From contig CM033399.1 of the NCBI GenBank assembly GCA_019426215.1, forward strand, positions 27,971,022-28,035,021: a stretch of 64,000 nt of DNA, read 5' to 3'. Both the position numbers and the translations under genes were made by a program. The DNA is from Buddleja alternifolia. Its lineage: Eukaryota > Streptophyta > Magnoliopsida > Lamiales > Scrophulariaceae. Below the pieces are notes generated by a model. It was not told where the DNA came from, did no database searches, and was given only the letters and a program-made list of their open reading frames with translations. Below, piece by piece: positions 13,018 to 25,572 of this stretch. Each line of letters begins with the position of its first letter. Position 1 is the first letter of the stretch.

Positions 13018-14785
13018 TGTTAGGAATTTCATATTAGATGTTTTGATGATGACAAATAGGACTTCCTGTTAGACCCCGAAAAGTGTAAAAGCTTTCATAG
13101 AATGTTATGTATAAGTACCTGAAAGCTTATTTATCTTAGGCTTATAGTATTTATCTTTGTAGAATTCTTTAGACTAAGTATGTGACACTAAATCACTTAG
13201 GAAAATTCTGGGTGAGTCTACCAAGTGATGAAGGTGAAGATCAAGCGTCTGAAGCTACAATGGATAAAGATATCTTGAAGCGTCCGTCAAACGCTTTAGG
13301 GATTATCCCAGTGCTCAAACTACGAATGGATAACTCAGGCCGAATACTCAACATCAAGTGAAATGACGGAATTCTCAGTGAGACCATCAAGACAAGATTG
13401 AAGAGTAAGCGTCTGAAATAAAGAAAAGAAAGTCAGGATCAGTCCAAGCGTCTGTCCAATACACGAGAATAACTATTCTCTTCAGCAAGCGTCCAAAAGG
13501 TTAAACCAACACAACCTACAAAGAACGTAACCTGAAAACTCAAACCCAAAACCATCCAAAGACTTAAAAATGCATGAATCAAACGGACGAATTATTTCCA
13601 ACGGAAATAAGACAAGATGCATTAAAAGTCGGATAAGTGCTATTAAAATATAAGCACTATAACTTATGGGCAAGCCATATCTTTGACCTAGATTGTCAGA
13701 TTTATGAAACCAAGACCATGCCTAACCAATTAAATATACCCAAAGTTAGAAATGTCTGAACTCAAGGAATGTTTGGGGAAACGAGACTCCAACCGTGTCA
13801 AACGGACAAAAACCACCAATACCTTATAAATAGCTCTTTCAACAAACAAGTAAAAAAATACACAAAAAAGGCAAAAAAAAAATTACCTACTTTGTTGAAA
13901 GAAAAGCTTACTGAAAATCATAGCCAAATATCCATATAAGCTTTTCACAAATATTCCAGAGACAGTCACCCATATCTCAAATCTCGTTTTAAGAAGAAGC
14001 TATACTACCATTGAGATATCCCCAAGTTGTTTGAACTTTCCAAAAAACAAACAAACCCGTGACCAAAACCATCAACACCTTTCATCTGAGTGAGAAAGCT
14101 GGTTGACTTGCAAGCAATATTTTTGTGTAAAAGAAGCTTGTTGAAGTTGATCTCTATTGGAGCTGAAATCTGTGTGACCAAGGAGTTCCGAGATCAAGAG
14201 TAACTTGCACCATTTCTGAGTGAAAGAAGCAAGGGGATAGAAGGTCTTTAGTGGAGCTGAAATCTGTGTGACCAAGGAGTTCCGAGATCATATCCAATCT
14301 CCCTCTATCTTGTAGAAGTCTCTGTGTGACTCTTCGATAATCATCATAGTGGAAAAACCTCCCTAATAAAAGGAGAAGAAGGACGTAGCTGGGATTACAT
14401 CACCCAGTGAACCTTACAAATATCTTGTGTCATTTACCTCTTTAAGCATTCATTGTTTTACTGCTTTACTATTCATACTGCATACATTCTGATAAAGTCT
14501 TAAAACAACTAAGCGACTACTTTCGATTAATTAACCGAACGCTAAGCTATAAAATACTTCCGCTGTGCTAACTCTGATTTAGTGACTAAACTCTGCCCTA
14601 CTTTGGTAAGCGTTGAAATCACCGAGTCTAAGTTAACGTTTCTCAAGCGCCACATCCAGCGCTTAAACTTGTCAAGCGTTCAAATACTTCAAAGTGATAC
14701 GAACTTTTAAGAAGTCGGAAAAGACTTCAGGGTCTATTCAACCCCCCCCCTTCTAGACCCTTTCGTATACCACTTGGGACCAACA
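13018..14785 (+). repeat. 5' LTR of SIRE-A
   Basis: 1768 bp, starts TGTTAGG and ends CCAACA. It contains TATAAATA at 13825-13832, a diverged ~95-bp tandem duplication in which a 38-bp core recurs at 14158 and 14253, and a poly-C run just before the terminal CTTCTAGACC segment. Small antisense open frames in it are repeated in the 3' LTR and are not genes. Confidence 0.93.
13825..13832 (+). promoter_or_regulatory. TATA box of the SIRE-A LTR
   Basis: TATAAATA, also at 26380-26387 in the 3' LTR and 59991-59998 in the SIRE-B LTR. Conservation across both elements supports a core promoter; transcription would begin about 30 bp downstream. Confidence 0.7.
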
Positions 14786-14787
14786 AG

Positions 14788-14799
14788 TGGTATCAGAGC
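14788..14799 (+). promoter_or_regulatory. tRNA-iMet primer binding site of SIRE-A
   Basis: TGGTATCAGAGC begins two bases after the 5' LTR and is complementary to the 3' end of plant initiator tRNA-Met, the usual primer for Copia elements. Confidence 0.9.
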
Positions 14800-14891
14800 G
14801 GTTGAAGTTGAAACCTAAGCGTTTCCAAGCGTAACTGCTTGTTCAGATCCATTTTTTTATATAGTCGCTTTAAAATTACTTTAAATTCTTC

Positions 14892-17104
14892 ATGGCATTC
14901 TCTAAAGTTCCCAAGTTGACCGAGTCAAATTATGACTCTTGGAAGGTCAAAGCGTTTACTTATTTGTGTTCATGTGATGATGAAATGTGTGATATCATTT
15001 CAGATGGGCCAATCAAAATATACAAAGTTATCACCAGAGCGCCCGAAGCCACAGGAGAAACACCTGACGGTTATGTGGAGAAGCCCAAACAAGAATGGTC
15101 CACCGATGAGCGTCGACGAGCAAATCTAGACAATGTCGGTCGGAATGCATTATACACAGCCATTGGTGACAATGACAACTTATTCAACAAAGTCAAATCA
15201 TGCAATACAACTAAAGAAATTTGGGATAAGTTGGCTACTATTTGTGGTGGCTCAGCACAAATAAAGAAAACAAATTATCAATTGCCAAAGAAAAATTCAA
15301 CGGCTTCAAGATGCTACCTAATGAGACGCTAGAGCAATTAGACATGAGGTTTACAACCCTTGTCACTGAACTAACATCTCTGGGTATGGAGCTACAAAAT
15401 CGAGAAACAGTGGTCAAAATCTTTAGGAGTCTTCCAAGCAGATTCCTAATGAAAACAACTGCAATGAGAGAATCAAACAATCTGGACAGCCTAACTCCAG
15501 AAGATGCTTTTTCAGAACTCAAAGCATTTGAGTTTGAGCTGAATTCGGCCAGTGATGCAGTAAGTAATCCAGTGATCGAATCTGGAGCGCTAATGACATC
15601 AATCAAAGGAAAATCTATCAAAGAAAAAGGCTCGGATATAAGTGAGGAAGAAGAACTGGCGCTTCTAAATAGATTCAGGAAATTCCTGAAATATGAAAAG
15701 AAGGGAAACAGTCCTAAGCACCCAGGACAAAGTTCATATCAAGCGCTTCCTCAAATACAACCACAATATCAAGCGCCTCACTATCCTGCGTCCTCCTCCC
15801 TAGCGCCAATTCAATATCAAACTCCTTCTCAGCAAGATCTCTCAGCGCCTGCAGCGTTAAACCAACGATCCACAAGATTAACAAACGAACAAAAGATGAA
15901 GACCAATCTTTGTTACAACTGCAGGAGACCAGGGCATTTCCAAGTTAATTGCCCATATCCAAATGTGTCTAAACCTACAAAGCAAGATCACGCGGATAGA
16001 AACCAATTAAGGAGCAACCTGAGACAACAAGGCTTGCTAGCAGAATCAGAACCTCTCTATACGCCTGAAGAGGACTTGGAATCATCAGATGAAAGCAGCG
16101 ATGATGAACCATCAAAGGACTCAGCATTCATTTGTCTCATGGCAAGAGAAAATGAAGCATCTAACGACTTACCATCTGAGGTAACCACTGATCTGTATCA
16201 TCCTCTCTCTTATGATGAATTACTTGACAAAGTAAAGGAATATTATACAGATTGTCAAGATGCCACCCAATTATTCCAAAATCACCATCGTATTATTTCA
16301 GCACTCAGAAGTGATAACTTAACGCTCAAAGCAGAGTTGCAAATTCAGCAACAGTGCATTGAGAAAAACCAATCACTCGAGAGTGAAATTACTCAGCTAA
16401 AAGGTAATCTTGATATAATAGTCAAAAGAGAAGCTGAAATGGTCGCTAAACTTGCCAAATCAGAGCAGCTTATCTCTTCATTATCAAAAGCGTCTAGAAC
16501 GCTAGATAATGTGACTAAAGTAACCAGGGCATTTGGTGAAAAGACCGGTCTAGGTTTTGATAAATTTAGTTATAAAGCCAAAGCGTCCAATGTTACAACA
16601 ATCAACAAAGGAAAAGGTGTAATCTTTGTTGAAGAAAGTTCGATCAGACAAACGCTGAATGAATCAACAAATACTGGTACAAAAGCTAATGATAAAGTCA
16701 ACACTGACTCAGGCAAAGGAAAGACCAAAGCGAATGTCTCACAAAAGAAAATATATCCAAACGCTCAAAAAGCTAAGGAGATATTTTCTGCCAGTGAATC
16801 AAACGTTAAGCGTCCCGCACCAAAAGTGCATCCTAAGCCAGTACCAAACAGAATCAAACGTCTATATCCAAAACAATCCAGTTCATATTATCAACACTAT
16901 GATAATTGTGATTACGATTATGATTATTACTATAATCAAGGATATTTCTATACATCTAGAAAAAGTATGCAACTCAAAACGAAACCCAAGAAGGCCAATC
17001 TTTCTCCCATAGTGAAGACAAGGCAAATATGGGTTCCGAAAAATCTAATTCACGTCACTAACAAAGAAGGACCCAAAACAAAATGGGTACCTAAAGGAAA
17101 TTAG
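14892..17104 (+). pseudogene. gag: SIRE-A gag (capsid/nucleocapsid), one frameshift
   Basis: The N-terminal frame starts at 14892 (MAFSKVPKLTESNYDSWKV) and runs to 15332; the rest continues in another frame to 17104. A single missing base near 15266 accounts for the break. The N-terminal half is the UBN2/Copia gag region. A CCHC zinc knuckle, CYNCRRPGHFQVNC, lies at about 15911-15952. A coiled-coil-like stretch and a Lys-rich tail ending near TRQIWVPK and TKWVPKGN follow. The protein would form the particle and bind the element RNA. The frame ends in TAG just ahead of pol. Confidence 0.9.
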
Positions 17105-17118
17105 ATCTGCCCTTTTGA

Positions 17119-20100
17119 ATGCAGGTACCTAGAGCCAACACCGACGCTTCAGTATGGTACATAGATAGTGGATCATCGAGACACATGACTGGATCAAAGG
17201 ATCTCTTGATCAACTATCGTGCAACCAATGGTCCTCAAGTTATATTCGGTGATAATTCTAAAGGTAAAACTAAAGGTATAGGTATCATGCATAGGGGGAA
17301 CATCATGATCAATGATGTATACTATGTTGAGGGTCTTAAACATAATCTCCTAAGCATAAGTCAATTCTGTGATAAAGGCTTTGAAATTAAATTTTCTAGT
17401 GACTTGTGCGAGATAATCGATGTTAAGACAGGATCTACTAAATTAAAAGGAAGAAGAACAAACAATGTATACTTAGTAGATTGGGATTCAACATTAGATA
17501 ACAACCCTACATGTTTCGTAGCTAAGAATCAAAACGAATTAGGTTGGTTATGGCACAGAAAAATGAATCACCTCAATTTCAAAACAATCTCTCAATTAAT
17601 ATCTCTAAATCTCGTAGAGGGATTACCTAAAGGTTCCTTTAATAAAGATCGCTTATGTGATGCCTGTCAAATGGGTAAACAAGTTAAATCATCTTTTAAG
17701 AAGAAGCTTCATCTATCGACCTCTCGAATACTTGAATTACTACATTTAGATTTGTTTGGTCCTATTCAAATCATGAGCGTTAGTGGTAAAAAGTATTCAC
17801 TAGTAATAGTTGATGATTTTTCACGCTATACATGGGTAGAATTTCTAGCATCTAAAGATGAAACTAGTGCCAAGCTCACCTCTCTAATTCGTCAACTACA
17901 AAACTCAAAAGATCTAAAAGTGACAAGAATTAGAAGTGATAGAGGAACTGAATTTACTAACCATATTGTTGAGAAATTTTGTAAAGACTTTGGAATACTT
18001 CATGAGTATTCAGCACCTAGAACACCTCAACAAAATGGAGTTGCTGAACGACGGAACAGAACACTTAAAGAAGCCGCTAGGACTATGTTAGCCGAGTCTA
18101 AGCTGCCTCAAAGGTTGTGGGCCGAAGCTATCAACACTGCTTGCTACACTCAGAACCGGTGTATGATCAACAAGCAACATGAAAGACTCCATATGAGTTA
18201 TGGAAGGGACGTAAGCCAAATGTTTCATACTTTCATGTATTTGGTTCAAAATGTTTCATTCATAACAATGGTTCCCAAAGCCTAAAGACATTTGATCCTA
18301 AAGCAGATGAAGGAATCTTTCTAGGTTACGCCAAAAATGGAAAGAGCTTTCGCATCTTAAATAAGATCAAATCGAAGGTTGAAGAATCCATTCATGTTGT
18401 GTTTGATGATGCTAACCAAGAACCGAGTAAGGTTAATATTAATGATGCAGGAATTGAAGATTTATCTCAACAAGCGTCACAAATCAATCTGTGTGATGAT
18501 AGTGATATTGATGAAGATAATGAAATCATTGTACCTAATCCTAAGACTACTCGTAAAGACATCAACGATGACATTGCAAGAAACGCTGATGATCATGAAG
18601 GGAATGATCATCAAGAGCAAACTCAAACTATAAACACTGAAGCGCCTACGCAAGGAATTGGTCAAGCGCCTGCACAGTTTAATCAAACGTTAGATCAATC
18701 TCTTAACCCGTTCCAACCAGACAGAAAATGGCTCAGAGACCATCCACCAGAACTAATTATTGGAGATATTGGAGCACCCGTTAGAACAAGAGCCGCTACA
18801 ATAAATGAGGCCATGTTTGCAAGCTTCCTATCTCAAATGGAACCAAAGAAAGTGGATGAAGCGCTTAACGATCCAAGTTGGATAGAAGCCATGCAAGAAG
18901 AGCTAAACCAATTTGAAAGAAATGAGGTATGGACGCTAGTACCAAGACCAACCCACCAAGGGGTCATTGGAACTAGATGGGTCTATAGAAACAAAATGGA
19001 TGAGAATGGGATTGTGATTAGAAACAAAGCCAGACTCGTAGCTCAGGGATACTGTCAAGAAGAGGGCATCGACTTTGATGAAACATACGCTCCAGTTGCC
19101 CGTCTTGAAGCAATCCGCATGTTTCTAGCGTTTGCAGCATTTAACAAATTTACAGTGTATCAAATGGACGTAAAGAGTGCATTTCTGAATGGTAAACTCC
19201 AAGAAGAAGTATATGTGGAGCAACCACCAGGATTCATCAACAACCATGGGAAAAGCATGGTTTACAAATTGGACAAGGCACTCTATGGTCTTAAACAAGC
19301 ACCACGAGCATGGTATGACACTCTTTCTATCTTCCTTATAGGTAAAGGCTTTTCAAAAGGCAGCGTTGACACAACGTTATTCAAAATTACCCATAATGGA
19401 GATATTCTCCTAGTTCAAATTTATGTTGATGATATTATATTTGGATCTACCAATAAGCGTCTATGTGAGAAATTTTCGAAGATGATGCAAGATCAATTTG
19501 AAATGAGCATGATGGGTGAATTAACTTTCTTCCTAGGATTACAAGTTAAACAACTCCCTAATGGCATATTCATAAATCAAACTAAATATACTAGAGATAT
19601 GATCAAGAAATTTGGTATGGAAAATGCATCACCTTCAAAAATTCCAATGAGCCAAACGCTTAAGCTAGATAGAGATGATAATGGAAAGAAAATTGATATC
19701 ACTAACTATAGAGGTATTATTGGATCACTTCTTTATCTTACAGCTAGTAGACCTGATATTATGTTCTCAGTATGCATGTGTGCACGATTTCAAGCTGATC
19801 CTAGAGAATCACACTTAATTGCTGCTAAAAGGATCCTTAAGTACCTAAAAGGCACACAAAATGTGGGCTTATGGTATCCTAGGGATTCTCCTTTTGAACT
19901 AATTGGTTATTCAGATGCAGATTTTGCAGGATGCAAAATAGATAGAAAAAGTACTAGTGGAACATGTCAATTTCTAGGTGATAGACTAATTTCATGGCAT
20001 AGTAAGAAGCAACAGTCCATCGCTACTTCCACCGCTGAAGCTGAGTATGTAGCCGCTGGAAGCTGTTGTGCACAGATCCTTTGGATGAGGCAACAACTTA

Positions 20101-20369
20101 GAGATTATGGAATAATCCTAGATCCAACTCCTATCCATTGTGACAATCAAAGCGCCTTAGCAATGAATCAAAATCCAGTTCTTCACTCTAGAACCAAACA
20201 CATTGACATTCGCTATCACTTTCTACGTGACCACGTTCAAAAGAAAGATATCTCCATGCACTTCATTGGTACAGAAAAGCAACTGGCAGATATCTTCACC
20301 AAAGCGCTTAACGAACAACGTTTTCTCACTTTAAGAAGTGAACTAGGTATGATTGATCTAAATGCTTAA
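17119..20369 (+). pseudogene. pol: SIRE-A pol: protease, integrase, RT, RNase H; one frameshift
   Basis: Starts ATGCAGGTACC directly after an in-frame TGA. The protease motif WYIDSGSSRHMTG is at residues 13-25 (catalytic Asp 16). Then come the HX-C2 GAG-pre-integrase zinc region (about 17550-17680) and the DDE integrase: Asp in HLDLFGP, Asp in RSDRGTEF, Glu in NGVAERRNRT. One missing base near 18184 shifts the frame; the second part, visible from 18399, holds RT with YVDD at 19423-19434 and RNase H with [17 protein letters not shown] and HCDNQSAL. It ends at MIDLNA. The same site in SIRE-B keeps the frame, so the break is private to this copy. Confidence 0.92.
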
Positions 20370-21485
20370 TCATTCGAAATATCATACTTTTGTTAGGCAT
20401 GAAATTTAGGGGGAATTCACTGTATGTTATGTAATTTATGGGGAACCTACATAGGGGAACCTTAAAAGAGCTAACTATACCTAAGTGAATATGACCAAAA
20501 ATGTTTTCCTTGCATCGGTCATACGCACTTAGCACCATACACTTAAATCCTTTTGACGCTTATTACACAAATCTGTCTTAGCGTCTGCACTTCTTTCAAA
20601 ATAAACTAAACGCTTAGCTTTATTCCCGGCTAAAGCAGTTAGTAAAAAGACCCTTTAAAAGCAAGCGTACATTACCCTACGCTAAAACGAGAAAGTGGAT
20701 TAGTCAATCAATGCAATTAATGCTGACTTGACATTCCTCACCCTTCGCTCAAGAAAACCCATGGGTACTCATCACGTTTTTCAAAGATGGTTCAGCACAT
20801 GTACACGCGTCAGTACAATTACCATGTATCTTAGACGAATACAACCAGCGCTGAATATTTTAAACCAAAAGTAAAACACTACTACCAAGACATAATGATA
20901 AGTACTGGGAAACTGTGTCCTCATACACACCCTGAAAGGAATAATTCTATATGTTACAATGACCGCTAAAGCACAAAATGTTACTTGAAAGAGACCCTCA
21001 AGATTCTCAAGCGTCCACATAACACTGAATTGTTTCAAGCGTCATTCTGAATAGGTCCGGACGCTTTAACAAATTTTTGGCGGGTATTTGAATAGTTGTT
21101 CAAAATTATGGTTCCCGAACAGTTTTCATAAAGAACGTATCCGCTTTTCATGGGCACACGTATCACTCTCAGTATATCAAAAGTCTCTGTTTCAAACTTT
21201 TAATCGGACTTCAAAATAGTATATGTGGAAGTTACTAAAAGAAACCGTGCCTATTTAATCTAAATTCACGTCCACAGTTATATTTTAATGGCTGAGATTT
21301 ATATTCCTCCACGTGTCAACATCTCAAACTTCAAACACATAGAACATTCAAATTGAAGTATCTCAAAAACACACTTTCTGCAGAACACAAACACTCTTAT
21401 ACTCTATTACATTCGTGCAAGAAAAATTCTCTCTCTTTCTCAAAAACAAAAATTTTCATTCGTAATCTCTGTCTACTTCTCACTA
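20370..21485 (+). other. Spacer between pol and the third ORF of SIRE-A
   Basis: Non-coding. It holds polypurine-like blocks TAGGGGGAAT (about 20408), TATGGGGAACC and ATAGGGGAACC soon after the pol stop, as seen in Sireviruses. CACGTGTC at 21310-21317 lies 176 bp before the next start codon; the same octamer is 166 bp before it in SIRE-B. This spacer may carry a leader or promoter for the third ORF. Confidence 0.6.
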
Positions 21486-24400
21486 ATGGCACCCAAGAAA
21501 GCTACTGCTGGAACCACTGAAGTTGTTGTTAAGGTCACTGAAGGCCTTATAGTTGATTGGAAGTTTCTCTATGAAAACCCCCAAATTGATTTAACGGAAA
21601 TGATGGATTCTGTAGCAGAGGCTGGGCTTCAGAAATTTCTCACGAAATACTCGTATATGTTTCCTGAAGAACTAGAATTTTTCTGGAGAAATGCTCTGAC
21701 GATGAGACTTCCATCACTTGTTTGTTTCCTGTCTCCAAGAAGGAATCAAAGACGTTCACTCTCTCTGCGGCCTCTATTGCCCAGAATTTCTCTCTACCTA
21801 ATGCTGGAGCCACTTTAGACACTATCACTGAAGAACAAATTCAAGAAGTCTGGACTCAGATTAGCGCTTACGATGATGTTCCATACAAACCGTACTTTGA
21901 GAAGAAAGATATAGTGAACAGGTATCGAGTCTTGGCTGATTTCTGCAGTAAAAACATAGAATGCAGAGTGGGAACCTTCGACAAAATCAACCCAACCCAG
22001 TTCCAGATGATGACTGCCATCCTACTCAAGATAAAAATCAACTGGAGCGCCTATATATTCAGCAGGTTCAGAGACAGTCTACGCACTTCAAACAGACCTT
22101 ATGGTCTAGTTTTAAGTGATCTAATTTTTCGAGCAGAGTGCACCTCTTCAGCAGGAGTCACCGTGGCCAAGCATAAGTTCTATGGGCCAAGAATCATCAA
22201 TAATCTCTTCAATCCACCCAAAGTTGGAGGTGCTGAAGCCTCTCTCTGAGCGCCAAGTTGTCCGAGTAGCGTCAGATGAGGAGGCTGAGCGTCCAGATCA
22301 GGAGAAAGCCAAACGTAATGTGAAGCGTCCCACTGTCACAAAGAAACGGGCTCCTCGAAAGCCCAAGGCTCAACCTATCAAAAGCGATGAAGATGACGAG
22401 GATTCTATACCCCTCATTAGTCGGAAAGATCTGGAAAAGGTTCTCAAAAATATTGACTTTGAAGAACCTGCAGTTCCACAGACTCAAGCGTTCCCCGCCG
22501 AAGGTATAAATGTGAAGCGTATCTTCAAGAGACGTAAGCGTCCAACTGCTGCCATTTCGTCTGAGGCTACACAAAGTGATCAAGCCATAGCTGCTGTCCC
22601 GATATCATCCTTTGAACCACCAGTTGATGTCCATCTGGATGTTGATATGGCCCACATTGTGGCCATCGCACATGAAGCTGCCATCGAATCTACAAATCTC
22701 GAGCCTGATGAACCTGAAATCCCAAGGGTTCAACCATTGCTTGCATTACCTAGTACAACAGAGGCACGCTCAGAAGGTCAGAGCGATGCTAACGACGTTG
22801 TGATTCATCGACATTTCTTCAAGCTGGATCCCTTAAAGACTATCGATCACTCAGTCGATTATTTGCCTCCAGCGCCCGTAGAGACCTTCATACCTGCAGG
22901 ATACAATGAAGAAAGTCTTATCAATGCCGAAAATGATATCGCCAAGCTCATAAAGTTTGATCTGGCTGTACGCAACACTCTATTTAACACAGCCTCAACC
23001 CCAGCTGATGAAGCTTACTACACAGCCCTTGAACTCGGGAAGACTCCCAAACACATCCCGGCTTCCGTAACTCTCCAAGCACAGCGGCAAGGAGGCAAGA
23101 CTCCTAGAGCTGATGTTGATTTAGCTTATTATCTGGACTGTGGGACAAGCAAACCCACTGGCTTCGCTCTCAGAGACTACAACATCAGAGTCTATGAGCG
23201 ACAGGATAAGCTTGTGAACCCAACGGAAGGGCTACTAAACAGAGAAGGCTACTCTCACTCCCCAACACTGGTCAAAAGCAGGGAAAACAAGCGCTCAGCT
23301 AACCCTCTCCTCCTGTGGAAGAATAAAGGAGTACATGCCGGTGAGCGTCCAGCTTCCCTGACCGAGATAATTCAACTTGAAACCGATGCATATTTTGACT
23401 GCGTCTGGAACGCTAACTACCAACCAGACAGGTATCGTTTTGAATCCATCTGTGATATTCATCACCAAGGATTTCGTGCTATACTTAATGCAGGAACTGA
23501 GTATTGTATGACTGAGATAAGATGGGCTGAAGCTTACATGGGTGACACGTATAAATTTGAAGACTTGGTTAGTGCTCCCCATCTGTTCAGAATAGGGATT
23601 CATGATAAAAAGACCAAATTTGCACGCTACATGCTAACGCAGCGCCAACATAGACTTGGACCCGTTCTGAAGCTGCCTCTGATCCGCCATCAACCTGAAC
23701 ACCGCTTAAGACAAGCGTTGCACAAACTGGCCAACTCTTCTCTACGCTTTGCTGATCAAGCGTCCACCAGCGGTTCCTCTCCCCTGTCCTGTCTGAACTT
23801 CACCCCTAGCCACTGTGAAGACAACTTTTCTTTCATGATGGCAATTATGCCTCCAGTCTCCACATTCGACAAAATCTTCACAGAAAATCTGCGACAATGG
23901 AATGGCTCTCGGATCAATCCTTTCAGAGGATATCCACTTCTTCCGTCTATTCGACAAGAAGTCTTCAGTCACTATGATTTTGTTTTATCGCTGCTAGAAA
24001 GATCTCAAGCGCTTGCTTCAGCCATCTACCCATACTTGGAAGAGTATTACCGGCTCCACGTTCCCGACTCTCGAAAACCGAAGACTCTCCCAACAGATCG
24101 GCTAATTGGCTTCTCACAACACTATTGCCCAGATGCCTTATTCTCCATCTGCCAAGCGCCCTCCAAAATCTTTCCCACTCATGTGCTGGATATCCTCGGG
24201 CCAATGTATATCAGGGCCCTGGACAGTCCTATCAGAACGTTCATTCAAGGTACTTATCTCCCCATTCTACATTTGAATGAACTTCTACAGATTGCTACGT
24301 ATCCATATGCAGATGAGTCGTTTGCCAGCTTGGACTTTCGGTTTACGGACTTTAGCTGTATAGAATCAGAATTTACTGCAGCACCAGCTGACACGTTACC

Positions 24401-25385
24401 TGCTCCTGAGCGCTTATTAGAATTACCTCAAGCGCCTCATTCCCCCAGTCCAACTGAATCTGACTCTACTGCATCCACCGAGTCCAACACTGCCCCAGAG
24501 CTTCGAGGAACAGTATTTGATCCTACTTATCAAGTACCTATTGAATCTCTCAAACACACATCTCGTTTTAAGCCTCGAGTCAGCACTGCACTTCCCGACG
24601 CTCAACCGTCCATGACTGAATGCCTCACTCAAATACAGCAACTATCTACAGCCACTCAGGCAAGTCATGTGGCTTTAACCAATGATCTACAAGACCGGTT
24701 CACGGCTCTAGAGACCTCTCTCACAGACGCTAATCACGCTCAACTCCTGGTTATGAAAGACCATTTCGACCAGCGTCTAACCACTCTTGAGGCCTCTGTC
24801 GCCCAGATTGCTACTCAAGTCAGTCTTCTTACTCAGCATTTCCTACAGACTGATGATGGCAATAAGGGGGAAAAGAAGGGAGAAAAGAGGAAATCGTCAA
24901 CATCTAAAGATCAAGTTCCTCCTCCACTATCCAAGCGTCAACATATTGATACTTCTCTCACACTGAGTGCAGAACCAAGGTATCCCTATCCCTCTTGGGT
25001 AACTACATCGGTTGAAGCGTCCAATAAGAAAGAAACTCCCAGAGTGCTCTATCCAACTCTTCCATTGCCTTCAAGAGCACTGCTTGAACAGTTTGACATT
25101 CCTCTCCTCAGAGCATCAATTCCAGAACCATCTGATCCAGCAGTATTAGCCTTAGAAAGAAAAATGTCTGACTTCGACCAAACCTTCAGAATTTGCCTAC
25201 GATACATAGGCATCAGTCCAGAGGAATGGGATAAACACTTCATTGCCTTTAAGGCACGACAAGTTCAAGAAAACAAGCACATAATCAGTAAAGATCATGC
25301 TACAATGATGACGTTAGAAGATCAGATAACTGAAGCAATCCGTGCTGAAATGACTAAGAGATACAAGATCAAGTCACGATCTTGA
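21486..25385 (+). pseudogene. SIRE-A third ORF in the env-like position, about 1,300 residues
   Basis: The start is MAPKKATAGTTE, matched by MAPKASKSSK in SIRE-B. Three frames chain: 21486 to about 21690, then to about 22236, then to 25385; single missing bases explain both steps. The N-terminal ~240 residues are the best conserved between copies (GTFDKI, MMxAILxKxKxNW). A Lys/Arg-rich, acidic low-complexity segment follows, then a long middle region, then a predicted coiled coil at about 24611-24850 (LTQIQQL, LQDRFTALETSL). Sireviruses carry an env-like ORF here, but I see no clear signal peptide or membrane span, so function is open. Unlike SIRE-B, this copy reads without introns. Confidence 0.75.
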
Positions 25386-25558
25386 TTTTTACTTGTGCCT
25401 CTCTCCTTTTAGTTGTAAAATGCCTGTACTATGAAATATATATATAAAATGCATTTTACAGCTGAAACATCTCGTTAAAGCTCAAACTAACTCACTAACT
25501 TACGCTAACCTTCACTTTAGGTATCTAACGCTTGAACTAAATAAGTATTGCCATCATC

Positions 25559-25570
25559 AAAAAGGGGGAA
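25559..25570 (+). promoter_or_regulatory. Polypurine tract of SIRE-A
   Basis: AAAAAGGGGGAA directly before the 3' LTR (which starts at 25573); the primer for plus-strand DNA synthesis. Confidence 0.85.
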
Positions 25571-25572
25571 AT

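Noticed and set aside
13482..13673. Antisense open frame in the SIRE-A 5' LTR, repeated at 26037-26228
   Set aside because: It exists because the LTR is duplicated. It has no recognisable domain and lies opposite to element transcription.
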